This document shows, piece after piece, positions 44,341 to 52,712 of a DNA stretch of 64,000 nt. A program made the translations under genes and the position numbers. Numbering within the stretch: the first letter of the stretch is position 1; each line of letters opens with the position of its first letter. The notes under the pieces are model-generated. The model saw nothing but the letters and a program-made list of their open reading frames with translations, was not told where the DNA came from and did no database searches. The stretch is from Pseudomonas sp. REP124 (GTDB lineage Bacteria; Pseudomonadota; Gammaproteobacteria; Pseudomonadales; Pseudomonadaceae), in contig NZ_JAIQWX010000009.1 in NCBI RefSeq assembly GCF_020164475.1, positions 1 to 64,000 on the forward strand, read 5' to 3'.

Positions 44341-44841
44341 CTACTGCAATACGAAATTAGTGAAGAGCAACTGTTCGACAACCACTTTGCCGAGTTCTTT
44401 CTGCGCCACTTCCTGAACGCTGGCCGTGGCTTTCTGACGCAGCATTTCCTGACCTACTGGCGAGGCGAGCGTGGCGAAATCCTGTCCGGAGAACAGCATG
44501 ACCAGGTTATTGCGGATCACCGGCATGTGCACCTTGAGGGCGTCCATGTCGGCCTGACTGCGCGCGAGCATGGTGATGCTCACCTGCATGTAGCGCTGAC
44601 GGCCGTTCTGGTTGTAGTTGGCGACGAACGCAGGTGCCATCGACTCGAAAATCGCCGGCTGCTTGCCCACCGGAACCACTTCAGCCACCTCGACAGGCTT
44701 GCTCTGAGCGCTGTGCATGAAGTACCAGGTCGCTCCCACGGACAAACCGATCGCCAGTAGCACGGCTACTACGATCAGGATAATCAACTTGAGTTTGCCT
44801 TTGGTTGCGGGGTCTTTTACTGCTGCGTCGCTCTTCGCCAT
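44341..44841 (-). CDS. fliL: Flagellar basal body protein FliL
   Basis: A 166-residue single-pass inner-membrane protein. A polar Lys-rich N terminus, one helix ('LIILIVVAVLLAIGLSVGATWYFM') and a periplasmic stomatin-like domain ending 'VVVEQLLFTNFVLQ' are all typical of FliL. It surrounds and supports stator units. It is the first gene of the fliLMNOPQR-flhB operon, with a strong sigma-54 core promoter 52 bases upstream. Confidence 0.95.
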   Translation of the reverse strand: MAKSDAAVKDPATKGKLKLIILIVVAVLLAIGLSVGATWYFMHSAQSKPVEVAEVVPVGKQPAIFESMAPAFVANYNQNGRQRYMQVSITMLARSQADMDALKVHMPVIRNNLVMLFSGQDFATLASPVGQEMLRQKATASVQEVAQKELGKVVVEQLLFTNFVLQ

Positions 44842-44892
44842 GCCAATAATCCGTCACTATTCGGGGTTTCACAGTCGCACGGATAGGGAAGA

Positions 44893-44906
44893 GCAAAGGT
44901 TATGCC
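44893..44906 (-). promoter_or_regulatory. Sigma-54 core promoter of the fliL operon
   Basis: On the minus strand CTGGCATAACCTTTGCTC contains TGGCA...TTGC with GG-N10-GC spacing (GGCATAACCTTTGC). It is 52 bases before the fliL ATG and 33 bases downstream of a REPIN. Confidence 0.85.
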
Positions 44907-44938
44907 AGAACGATCGGATAGGAGACGGACGCGCCTCC

Positions 44939-45038
44939 TGTAGGAGCGAGCACGCTCGCGATGCAAGCCCAGACACCGCGGGGTGTCAGGCCGCCAGCGT
45001 TATCGTTGACGACCATCGCGAGCATGCTCGCTCCTACA
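44939..45038. repeat. 100-bp REPIN
   Basis: The outer arms 'tgtaggagcgagcacgctcgcgat' and complement end exactly 100 bases apart. The interior 'ccagcgttatcgttgac' is inverted relative to the elements at 10565-24637, matching the one at 54939. It lies between the fliK stop and the fliL promoter. Confidence 0.95.
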
Positions 45039-45057
45039 GGGGGCGAGGTGAAGCGGA

Positions 45058-46410
45058 TCAGGCGTAGTAGTCGACCGCGCTGGAGCCAATCACGCTGGTG
45101 GTTGCCGCAGCCACCTCTGCGACGCTCGGTGCGATCTCGTCATCCACGGCGTCGAGGCGACCGCCGCTGGCACTGGTTCGCCCGCTCTGGCTCTGCTGGG
45201 CCTGTTCCTGGCCCTGCTGCGAACCCCGGGACTGGTCGGAGACGTTGACGTCGACCTGCCCCATGCCCTGCTGCGCGAACATGTCACGCAGGCGATGCAT
45301 TTGCCCGTCCAGCGCTTCGCGAACGCCGGGATGCGCGCTCATGAAGGTCACCTGAGTCTGCTGGTCCGGAACCATGTTCACCCGAATGTCCAGGCGCCCC
45401 AGTTCCGCGGGTTGCAGCTGAATATCCGCCGCCTTGAGATTGGCGCTGGACAGGTACATGACGCGGTTCACCACCTCTTCGGTCCAGCCGCTCTGGTGCA
45501 TGGCGATTGGCTGGTTTACCGGCACGGCATTGGCGGTCTTCGGCGTGGCCGCCTGAGTCAGCGCCGCCAGACGATTGGCGAAGTCATCGACCCGGGTATC
45601 GCTACTGGCGGACTTCAGGTCCTTCAGACCATCGTCGATCAGGCCGCTGAAAGCCTTGTCGCCGCCCTGGCTGGTGCTGTCCTTGCTGGCTTGGGCATCA
45701 AGCATGCTGGCCATGCCGGCGGCAAAGTTCTGCGCGGCGGTCTGCTCGCCGTCGGCTTGCGCCTGGGCTGGTGTAGGCGCCGCCTTGGGTTGCGCCTGAC
45801 TGGACGCCGACACATGACCGCTCTGCTCCATGGCCATACGGACAGCGGGCAGTGCGTCGAGGGGATCGGCTTCAGGGTCGAAATCGGTGTCAGTGTCGGC
45901 AACGGCCTGCGCGGGAGTTGCCGCGACAGCCGCCGCTTGAATCGGCGCCGGTTGCGGATCGACCGCTGGCGGCGTTGCCGGAACGGGCGTCGTGACAGTG
46001 GGCTGGACCGCCTGCAACAGGGCCGGATCTACAGCCGGATCTACCGGTGCCGCATTGGCAACCGGAGTCTGAGCAGCATTCGCCGCATCATCGTCGGTTT
46101 TGTCATCAGCTTGCGCCGGCTTGTCGGCGGGCAAGGTTTTGCCGCTATCGGCAACCACCGGTTCGTCGGCGGCAGGCTTGTCGTCGACGACATCCTTCTT
46201 GCCGGCATTGTCCGCTACCTTATCGCGGGCCGGTTTGACCGGGTTATCCGCCGCGGGAGCAGGTTTGTTTTGCGCCTGCTTGGCGTAGACCTGAGCGAAG
46301 CTTGCAGCCTTGTCCCCGGGCTCGGCGGCCTGCGCCACGGAATTGGCGTTGGTGGCCTGAGCTTTGGCCTGCGCGGCGGCCTGAAGAAGAATATTGGGGG
46401 TAACGGGCAT
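45058..46410 (-). CDS. fliK: Flagellar hook-length control protein FliK
   Basis: A 450-residue secreted ruler protein. A long Ala/Asp/Pro/Lys-rich disordered N-terminal region (about 1-290) is followed by the FliK C domain (about 300-420: 'VMYLSSANLKAADIQLQPAELGRLDIRVNM', then 'QVTFMSAHPGVREALDGQMHRLRDMF'). The C-terminal tail is Gln/Ser-rich. It stops hook export by acting on FlhB. It stands alone between hptB and fliL and has its own sigma-54 promoter at 46462. Confidence 0.93.
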   Translation of the reverse strand: MPVTPNILLQAAAQAKAQATNANSVAQAAEPGDKAASFAQVYAKQAQNKPAPAADNPVKPARDKVADNAGKKDVVDDKPAADEPVVADSGKTLPADKPAQADDKTDDDAANAAQTPVANAAPVDPAVDPALLQAVQPTVTTPVPATPPAVDPQPAPIQAAAVAATPAQAVADTDTDFDPEADPLDALPAVRMAMEQSGHVSASSQAQPKAAPTPAQAQADGEQTAAQNFAAGMASMLDAQASKDSTSQGGDKAFSGLIDDGLKDLKSASSDTRVDDFANRLAALTQAATPKTANAVPVNQPIAMHQSGWTEEVVNRVMYLSSANLKAADIQLQPAELGRLDIRVNMVPDQQTQVTFMSAHPGVREALDGQMHRLRDMFAQQGMGQVDVNVSDQSRGSQQGQEQAQQSQSGRTSASGGRLDAVDDEIAPSVAEVAAATTSVIGSSAVDYYA

Positions 46411-46461
46411 TAAACGGTCTCCGCTGCACTGGGATCGTAGGTACAGTTGGGAGATTAGACT

Positions 46462-46475
46462 GCAAGGGTCGCGCC
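46462..46475 (-). promoter_or_regulatory. Sigma-54 core promoter of fliK
   Basis: On the minus strand CTGGCGCGACCCTTGCAG gives TGGCGCG-N4-TTGCA with GG-N10-GC (GGCGCGACCCTTGC), 52 bases before the fliK start, in the short gap after hptB. Confidence 0.85.
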
Positions 46476-46494
46476 AGCTTTGCCTTGATGTGGA

Positions 46495-46863
46495 TCAATA
46501 CGGCCGAACGGTCGCGATGGCAGAGTGCGAACGCTGTCGCTCTTCTTCATAGAGAGGCCGGATAAAAGCGAATTCGCGGGAGATTTCCGCGATCAGCGAT
46601 TCAACGCCGGACAGATTGCGCTCCTTTGCCCTGTACTCCAGGTCGTGGCACAGCTCCGCCAGGCGAATAGCGCCCATGTTGCTGCTGCTGCCCTTGAAAC
46701 TGTGGGCCGTTTCCAGCAACTGCGTAGGCTCGACAGCCACGGCCAATTGCCGCAACCGCTGTTCGGAGTCGGTGAGGAAGGTATCGATCAATGTCGAGAA
46801 CTCATCCTCCATGACGTCCCGCAACGCGCTCAGCACGTCCGGGTCAAGATGTGTATCAGCCAC
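46495..46863 (-). CDS. hptB: Histidine phosphotransfer protein HptB
   Basis: A 122-residue single Hpt domain. The phospho-accepting His54 is in 'ETAHSFKGSSSNMGA', followed by the helix 'RLAELCHDLEYRAKE'. In P. aeruginosa HptB receives phosphate from several hybrid kinases (the RetS network) and passes it to HsbR. It is the third gene of a hsbA-hsbR-hptB set, 31 bases after hsbR. The identification is by domain plus synteny. Confidence 0.9.
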   Translation of the reverse strand: MADTHLDPDVLSALRDVMEDEFSTLIDTFLTDSEQRLRQLAVAVEPTQLLETAHSFKGSSSNMGAIRLAELCHDLEYRAKERNLSGVESLIAEISREFAFIRPLYEEERQRSHSAIATVRPY

Positions 46864-46894
46864 TTGCTCACTCCTTGATCAAGAATGCGCGGAA

Positions 46895-48610
46895 TTATGC
46901 CAGACCCTCCCAGAAAAACTCCACGCGGGCACTTCGACCATCGTCGGACCAACCGGCGTTACGCCCCAACTGACGGATCAGACTGACGCCGCGTCCCGAC
47001 AAACGGACAGGATCGACCGGTCGCTGCATCACTCGTTCGACATCAAAACCCTTGCCGCTATCCTCGACGCGAATCACCAGACAGCCACCCTCGCCCTGCG
47101 GCGAGACCTGTAGATGCACCCGCACGTAGCCATCCTGCAACGCTTCCAGGCGGGCATTGCGCTCCTGGTAATAACGGGCGAAACCGGCGACATCGCGCTT
47201 GAGGCTCGAATCGAGCCCCAGCACGCCATGCTCCAGGGCATTGGAATACAACTCGGCCAGAACACTGTAGAGCGCCCCGCTCTGCGCCCGCAGGCCGTGC
47301 ACTTCAAGCAGCAGTTGCAGCAGATACGGCAGCGGATTGAAGCGCTTGAGCGTGGCGGCGCGGAATTCGAAACTCACCGACCAGTCCAGCGGGCAGGACT
47401 GGCCACTGTCGGAATAGATCGGCGCCGGCGGGCTGAGCAGGATCGGGTCCAGCAGGCTGATCTCGACCATACTCACATCGTCCCGGGCCTCGCCACGAAA
47501 ATCCCGCAGCGCTTGTTCGATGTCCTCGAACAACGCATCAGGCTCCCGATTGGCGGCAAACACCTGCTGCAAGCGCTCAACGCCAAACAGCTGATCGTTG
47601 ACGTCGCAGGTGTCGATGACCCCGTCGGACAGCAGGAAAACCCGATCACCGAGGGCCATTGGAAACACTTCGGTGCGGTCATCGAAGGTCTGCGGGCTGA
47701 GCACACCCAGCGGCAAATGCCGGGCCTTCAGCGGCTTGCGTTCTCCGGTGCCGATGCTGTGCAAGTAACCATCGGGCATGCCGCCGTTCCAGACCTCCAC
47801 CGACTGACGCTGAAAACTCAGACACAGCAGCGTCGCGCAACAGAACATGTCCACCGGCAGGATGCGCTTGAGCTTGGCATTCATCTCGCGCAGGGTTTCC
47901 GCCAGGCCATACCCCTTGGCGGTCATGCCGTAGAACACCTCTGCCAGCGGCATCGCACCGACCGCCGCCGGCAAACCGTGGCCAGTGAAATCGCCAAGCA
48001 GTACGTGCATGTCGCCGGAGGGCGTGAACGCGGCCAACAGCAAGTCACCGTTGAATAGCGCGTAGGGCGATTGCAGATAGCGGATGTTGGGGGCGTTCAG
48101 GCAGCCGGAGTGAGCGACTTTGTCGAACACCGCCTTGGCCACCCGCTGCTCGTTGAGCAGATACTCGTGATGCCGGGCGATCTGGTCGCGCTGCTCCAGC
48201 ACGGTCGCCTGCAGTCGCCGCAGGCGATCCATCGCCTTGATCTTGGCGGCCAGGATCACCTGGTTATAGGGTTTCGCCAGAAAATCGTCGCCCCCTACCT
48301 CCAGACAGCGAGCCAGGGCTTCGCTCTCGGACAACGAGGTCAGGAAGATGATCGGCACCAGGGTTTCCCCGGCCAGCTCCTTGATCTGCCGCGCCGCTTC
48401 GAAGCCGTCCATCACCGGCATCATCGCGTCCATCAGGACCAGTTGCGGACGCTGCTGGCGAAAGGCTTCGACCGCTTCGGCACCGTTGCCCGCCGTCAGC
48501 ACCTGATGGCCCTGGCGACGGACGATACTCGACAGCAGCATGCGATCGGCCGCGCTATCCTCGGCGATCAGGATCGTCAGCGACTCGAGTACAGCCTGCA
48601 CGGCGCTCAA
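46895..48610 (-). CDS. hsbR: Response regulator HsbR (REC-PP2C-HATPase)
   Basis: A 571-residue three-part regulator. The receiver domain has the phosphoacceptor Asp61 in 'LVLMDAMMPVMDG'. A PP2C/SpoIIE-type phosphatase follows ('LLGDFTGHGLPAAVGAMPLAEVFY', 'DRVFLLSDGVID', 'RDDVSMVEI'). The C-terminal HATPase_c2 anti-sigma-kinase domain has 'LAELYSNALEHGVLG' and 'VEDSGKGFD'. When phosphorylated through HptB it dephosphorylates HsbA; otherwise it can phosphorylate it. The start overlaps the hsbA stop as ATGA. Confidence 0.92.
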   Translation of the reverse strand: MSAVQAVLESLTILIAEDSAADRMLLSSIVRRQGHQVLTAGNGAEAVEAFRQQRPQLVLMDAMMPVMDGFEAARQIKELAGETLVPIIFLTSLSESEALARCLEVGGDDFLAKPYNQVILAAKIKAMDRLRRLQATVLEQRDQIARHHEYLLNEQRVAKAVFDKVAHSGCLNAPNIRYLQSPYALFNGDLLLAAFTPSGDMHVLLGDFTGHGLPAAVGAMPLAEVFYGMTAKGYGLAETLREMNAKLKRILPVDMFCCATLLCLSFQRQSVEVWNGGMPDGYLHSIGTGERKPLKARHLPLGVLSPQTFDDRTEVFPMALGDRVFLLSDGVIDTCDVNDQLFGVERLQQVFAANREPDALFEDIEQALRDFRGEARDDVSMVEISLLDPILLSPPAPIYSDSGQSCPLDWSVSFEFRAATLKRFNPLPYLLQLLLEVHGLRAQSGALYSVLAELYSNALEHGVLGLDSSLKRDVAGFARYYQERNARLEALQDGYVRVHLQVSPQGEGGCLVIRVEDSGKGFDVERVMQRPVDPVRLSGRGVSLIRQLGRNAGWSDDGRSARVEFFWEGLA

Positions 48611-48906
48611 CTGATGTCGAACAGCTTGTCGAAGTTGGAGATCGCGAGAATTTTTCGCACGTCGGAGCTGCTGTTGACGACGCGAATATCCGAATCGTCG
48701 CCGCCGGCGTGGTCACGCAACAGCAGCAACATGCCCAGCGCGGAGCTGTCCAGGTAGGTGGCTTCCTTCAGGTCGATCACGACGGCGCCGAGATCTCTGT
48801 CCTCGTAGGATTCGCGGAATTCCTGATGTTTGGCGAAATCGAATCGACCTCTGACCGAGATCGTCAGTTTTTGGCCATCCGGGGAAACTTCGGTAATGAC
48901 TGACAT
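48607..48906 (-). CDS. hsbA: Anti-sigma factor antagonist HsbA
   Basis: A 99-residue STAS-domain protein. The phosphorylatable Ser lies in 'EATYLDSSALGMLLLLRDHAG' (Ser54/Ser55). In P. aeruginosa unphosphorylated HsbA binds FlgM, freeing FliA, while phosphorylated HsbA interacts with the diguanylate cyclase HsbD. It therefore links HptB signalling to flagellar or biofilm choice. It starts a hsbA-hsbR-hptB operon inside the flagellar cluster; 'aagga' lies 9 bases upstream of the ATG. Confidence 0.91.
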   Translation of the reverse strand: MSVITEVSPDGQKLTISVRGRFDFAKHQEFRESYEDRDLGAVVIDLKEATYLDSSALGMLLLLRDHAGGDDSDIRVVNSSSDVRKILAISNFDKLFDIS

Positions 48907-49003
48907 TTCATGGCTTCCTTGTCATTGATGAACCTTCTTGTACAAGGTGTAGCATTTGGTAAAGGTTGGGGCAAGGCGGCATCGCGGAGCCTATGAAATT
49001 GCT

Positions 49004-49071
49004 TTCGCGGGCAAGCCTCGCTCCTACGGATAGGTGTGAAGTTTTTTGTGGGAGCGAGGCTTGCCCGCGAA
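49004..49071. repeat. REP inverted pair (aggcttgcccgcgaa type)
   Basis: The left arm 'ttcgcgggcaagcctcgctcctac' and the right arm 'tgggagcgaggcttgcccgcgaa' flank an AT-rich spacer of about 20 bases. It sits between the fliJ stop and the hsbA promoter region. Its right arm has 'gtggg' instead of 'gtagg', so the pair is slightly diverged. Confidence 0.92.
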
Positions 49072-49095
49072 GAACGATAACGCGGTCCACCGGAT

Positions 49096-49545
49096 TCAAT
49101 ACTGCTCCTGCCGCGGCAACCGCTGGGACAACTCATCAAGCAGCTTCTGCTCGCGCTTGTCCTCGATCGCCCGCGCCTCGTCCATGTAACGTTGAACCAG
49201 TTTACGCAACCCCTCGACCCGGGCGAAGGCCTGTTGCCAGGTATCGCGCGCCTTGTTCAGGTTGTTCTGGTGCCAGGCCAGGCTCTGGCGTTGCTGATCG
49301 ATAGCGGTGCCCAACTGCGCCAGAAAGCCCTGATAACCCAGCAACCATTGTCCGCTCACGCCGCTGCTACCGCGCACGATCCACTGTTCCTGATAATCGA
49401 GACGAAAGGCTTCCAGGTCCGCCAGCTTGCTCTCGGCCAGCCGCACCTGTCCCTGAAAATGCCCCAGGCGCTGGACCGCGGTTTTCTCGGCCTTCTCGGC
49501 CATTTCCACCACGGGGGCGAGGCGCCCTGCGCGACTCTGGGCCAT
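49096..49545 (-). CDS. fliJ: Flagellar export chaperone FliJ
   Basis: A 149-residue helical coiled-coil protein, the central stalk of the FliI ATPase ring and an escort for unloaded chaperones. The sequence shows heptad-like Leu/Ala/Gln pattern throughout ('RLGHFQGQVRLAESKLADLEAFRLDYQEQ' begins it) and no membrane segment. It lies 6 bases after fliI, the last gene of the fliEFGHIJ operon. Confidence 0.93.
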   Translation of the reverse strand: MAQSRAGRLAPVVEMAEKAEKTAVQRLGHFQGQVRLAESKLADLEAFRLDYQEQWIVRGSSGVSGQWLLGYQGFLAQLGTAIDQQRQSLAWHQNNLNKARDTWQQAFARVEGLRKLVQRYMDEARAIEDKREQKLLDELSQRLPRQEQY

Positions 49546-49551
49546 GACCGG

Positions 49552-50910
49552 TTAACCGCCCGCCGCAGGTGCGAAGATCGAGGCGAGATAGGCTTCGCTT
49601 TCGCCCAGACTGATGCTGTCGTTGAGGCCCTGGCGCAGGTATTTGACCAACTGCGGTTGCAGGGAAATCGCCAGGTCGGTCTCGCGGTCGCCGCCGGCCA
49701 CATAGGCTCCGACGCTGATCAGATCGCGGCTCTGTTGATAGCGCGACCACAACTGTTTGAAGTACTGCGCTCGCGTCATGTGCTCCGGCGACACCACCGC
49801 CGGCATGACCCGGCTGATCGACGCCTCGATATCGATGGCCGGGTAATGCCCTTCCTCGGCCAGACGCCGGGACAGCACGATGTGTCCGTCGAGCACGCCT
49901 CGCGCGGAGTCGGCAATCGGGTCCTGTTGATCATCACCTTCGGACAATACGGTGTAGAACGCGGTGATCGAGCCGCCGCCCTTCTCGGCGTTACCCGCCC
50001 GCTCCACCAGTTTCGGCAGCTTGGCGAACACCGAAGGCGGATAGCCCTTGGTCGCTGGCGGCTCGCCGATGGCCAGGGCGATTTCCCGCTGAGCCTGGGC
50101 GAAACGAGTCAGCGAATCCATCAGCAGCAGGACGTTCTTGCCCTTGTCGCGGAAATACTCGGCGATGCGCGTGCAATACATGGCCGCGCGCAGACGCATC
50201 AGTGGTGCATCGTCCGCTGGTGACGCCACGACCACCGAACGCTTGAGACCTTCTTCACCGAGGATGTGCTCGATGAATTCTTTAACTTCACGACCCCGCT
50301 CACCGATCAGCCCGACGACAATAATGTCGGCCTCGGTGAAGCGGGTCATCATGCCCAGCAATACGGATTTACCCACGCCAGTACCGGCGAACAGGCCGAG
50401 TCGCTGACCGCGACCGACCGTCAACATGCCGTTGATGGAGCGGATGCCCACGTCCAGCGGCTCGCTGATCGGTTCACGCTTGAGCGGGTTGATGGTCGGG
50501 CCATCCATCGGCACCCAGTCTTCGGCCTTCATTCCGCCCTTGCCGTCCAGCGCACGACCGGCGCCGTCGAGCACGCGCCCGAGCATGCTCATGCCCATCG
50601 GCAGGCGCCCGCTTTCCATCAGCGGCACCACACGCGCGCCGGGGGCGATACCGGCCACGCTGCCCACTGGCATCAGAAAGACTTTGCTGCCGGAGAAGCC
50701 CATGACTTCGGCTTCGACCTGCACCGGATGATAGCTATCGTCGTTGATCACCATGCAGCGACTGCCCATGGCAGCGCGCAGGCCTTCGGCTTCGAGGGTC
50801 AGGCCGACCATGCGCAGCAGGCGGCCTTCGAGGATCGGCGCGCCTTCCAGTTGCGTGGCCTCGGCATAGCTGCCCAGGCGCTTGGCGAAACTGGTGCGTT
50901 CAAGGCGCAT
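49552..50910 (-). CDS. fliI: Flagellum-specific ATP synthase FliI
   Basis: A 452-residue ATPase related to F1 beta. The P-loop is in '[18 protein letters not shown]' (about 170-187), with Walker B in '[20 protein letters not shown]' and '[15 protein letters not shown]' conserved. It energises substrate unfolding at the export gate with FliH and FliJ. It overlaps fliH by 11 bases. All catalytic motifs are intact. Confidence 0.96.
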   Translation of the reverse strand: MRLERTSFAKRLGSYAEATQLEGAPILEGRLLRMVGLTLEAEGLRAAMGSRCMVINDDSYHPVQVEAEVMGFSGSKVFLMPVGSVAGIAPGARVVPLMESGRLPMGMSMLGRVLDGAGRALDGKGGMKAEDWVPMDGPTINPLKREPISEPLDVGIRSINGMLTVGRGQRLGLFAGTGVGKSVLLGMMTRFTEADIIVVGLIGERGREVKEFIEHILGEEGLKRSVVVASPADDAPLMRLRAAMYCTRIAEYFRDKGKNVLLLMDSLTRFAQAQREIALAIGEPPATKGYPPSVFAKLPKLVERAGNAEKGGGSITAFYTVLSEGDDQQDPIADSARGVLDGHIVLSRRLAEEGHYPAIDIEASISRVMPAVVSPEHMTRAQYFKQLWSRYQQSRDLISVGAYVAGGDRETDLAISLQPQLVKYLRQGLNDSISLGESEAYLASIFAPAAGG

Positions 50911-51688
50911 CGGGAGTGTCCGCAGCGGCAGGTTGGCTGTCGATCGGCAGTTCCAGGGTCACGTCGGCCGCAGCCGGATGCAGGGCCTGTTCGTGGAGTT
51001 GATCGAACAACTTGTCCATCACCCGCGCTACACGGGTCTCGACAGTGGCGTCGATGCGACTGTGCTCGGTCTCGACCCGGCAACCGCCGGGCAGCAGCGA
51101 CTCGTCCTCGACGATGCGCCAGGTTTCTTCATGGCGCTCGCGCAGGGCTTTGACCTGGGCGAAATCCTGGGGATTGATGTACAGGCGTACGTTGTTCACG
51201 CCCAGCGGCAGCAGCTTGAGGGCTTCGCGCATGACGTGTTCGATCTGGCTCGAATCGATGGCCAGTTCACGCTGGATCACCTGGCGGGTGACGTGCTGCA
51301 CCAGATCCACCAGGGACTTTTCGATCAGGGTGTCCTGCTCGGCAATAGGCTCGAACAGATGCACCATCAGTTGCTCCAGCCCCGCGAGTTTGGGCGCCAG
51401 CGCAGCTTCCGCTTCCTGGCGAACCTTGAGCGTGGTGCTGTGGAAACCTTCGCGCTCGCCTACGGCGAAGCCTTCGTTGTAAGCCTCCTGACGAATGCTT
51501 TCGAGCTCCTCGAGGGTCAGTGGCTGGACTTCCTCCAGCGGCACTTCCTCGATTTCCGGCGGTTCGGGTTCCGGCTCAGGCTCAGGCTCAGGTACCGGCG
51601 GGTCGAAGCTGGGCAGCGCCCAGGTGTCGAACCCACTGACATCCCTGGCCCGGATCAGGTCAGTGGGTGAATCGTCATGCTTGGCCAT
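50900..51688 (-). CDS. fliH: Flagellar assembly protein FliH
   Basis: A 262-residue regulator of the FliI ATPase. A Pro/Glu-rich segment with a repeated Pro-Glu stretch (about 27-45) precedes a long helix region and a C-terminal domain related to V-ATPase peripheral-stalk subunits ('[25 protein letters not shown]'). It links FliI to FliN on the C-ring. It starts 4 bases after fliG and overlaps fliI. Confidence 0.93.
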   Translation of the reverse strand: MAKHDDSPTDLIRARDVSGFDTWALPSFDPPVPEPEPEPEPEPPEIEEVPLEEVQPLTLEELESIRQEAYNEGFAVGEREGFHSTTLKVRQEAEAALAPKLAGLEQLMVHLFEPIAEQDTLIEKSLVDLVQHVTRQVIQRELAIDSSQIEHVMREALKLLPLGVNNVRLYINPQDFAQVKALRERHEETWRIVEDESLLPGGCRVETEHSRIDATVETRVARVMDKLFDQLHEQALHPAAADVTLELPIDSQPAAADTPDAP

Positions 51689-51692
51689 GGTG

Positions 51693-52712
51693 TTAGATCA
51701 TTTCCTCGCCGCCTTTGCCACCGAGCACGATTTCTCCGGCTTCGGCCATACGACGGGCGATGGTGAGGATTTCCTTCTGCGCGGTTTCCACGTCGCTGAC
51801 GCGAACCGGGCCCTTGGCTTCCAGGTCGTCGCGCAGCAGTTCGGCCGCACGCTTGGACATGTTCTTGAAGATCTTTTCCTTGACGCCTTCGTCCGAACCC
51901 TTGAGGGCCAGCACCAGCACGTCGGAGGACACTTCGCGAAGCAGCGCCTGAATGCCGCGGTCGTCGACATCGGCCAGGTTGTTGAACACGAACATGAGGT
52001 CTTCGATCTGACCGGACAGGTCTTCGTCGACTTCGCGAATCGAGTCCATGAGCTGGCCTTCGATGGAGCTGTCGAGGAAGTTCATGATGTCCGCTGCCCG
52101 CTTGATACCGCCCAGGGTGGTGCGCGAGGCATTGGAGTTGCCGGAGAACTGCTTCTCGAGAATCTGGTTGAGTTCCTTCAGGGCCGCCGGCTGTACAGTG
52201 TTCAGCGAGGAAACCCGCAGAATGATGTCCAGGCGCACCTTGTGGTCGAAGTTGCCCAGCACTTCACCGGCCTGGTCCGGATCGAGGTACGCCACCACGA
52301 TCGCCTGGATCTGCGGGTGCTCGTAACGGATCACGTCGGCGACGGCGCGCGGTTCCATCCACTTCAGGCTGTCCAGGCCGCTGGTGTTGCCACCGAGCAG
52401 GATGCGGTCGATCAGGCCGTTGGCCTTGTCCTCGCCCAGGGCCTGGGTGAGCATCTTGCGCACGTAGTCGTCGGAGCCGACGCCCAGGCTGGTCTGATCG
52501 CCGACGATGTCGACGAATTCGCTCATCACCTGTTCGACCTGCTCGCGGTGCACATTCCCCATCTGGGCCATGGCCACGCCCACACGCTGGACCTCTTTGG
52601 GCCCCATGTGGCGCAGCACCTGGGCGGCGTCGGTAGAACCAAGGGACAGCAGCAGAATCGCGGCTTTGTCGACCTTGGTCAGCTTGGCGGCAACGGCTCG
52701 GTTATCACTCAT
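51693..52712 (-). CDS. fliG: Flagellar motor switch protein FliG
   Basis: A 339-residue C-ring protein. The N-terminal domain binds FliF, the middle ARM-like domain binds FliM, and the C-terminal domain carries the charged ridge that interacts with stators ('LMFVFNNLADVDDRGIQALLREV', 'KEKIFKNMSKRAAELLRDDLE'). The EHPQ motif of FliG is present as 'RYEHPQIQAIVVAYL'. It overlaps fliF by 8 bases. Confidence 0.96.
   Translation of the reverse strand: MSDNRAVAAKLTKVDKAAILLLSLGSTDAAQVLRHMGPKEVQRVGVAMAQMGNVHREQVEQVMSEFVDIVGDQTSLGVGSDDYVRKMLTQALGEDKANGLIDRILLGGNTSGLDSLKWMEPRAVADVIRYEHPQIQAIVVAYLDPDQAGEVLGNFDHKVRLDIILRVSSLNTVQPAALKELNQILEKQFSGNSNASRTTLGGIKRAADIMNFLDSSIEGQLMDSIREVDEDLSGQIEDLMFVFNNLADVDDRGIQALLREVSSDVLVLALKGSDEGVKEKIFKNMSKRAAELLRDDLEAKGPVRVSDVETAQKEILTIARRMAEAGEIVLGGKGGEEMI

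Noticed and set aside
52705-52712. Possible frameshift between fliF and fliG
   Set aside because: The eight-base overlap is a normal coupled stop/start arrangement; both proteins have full family length and intact ends.
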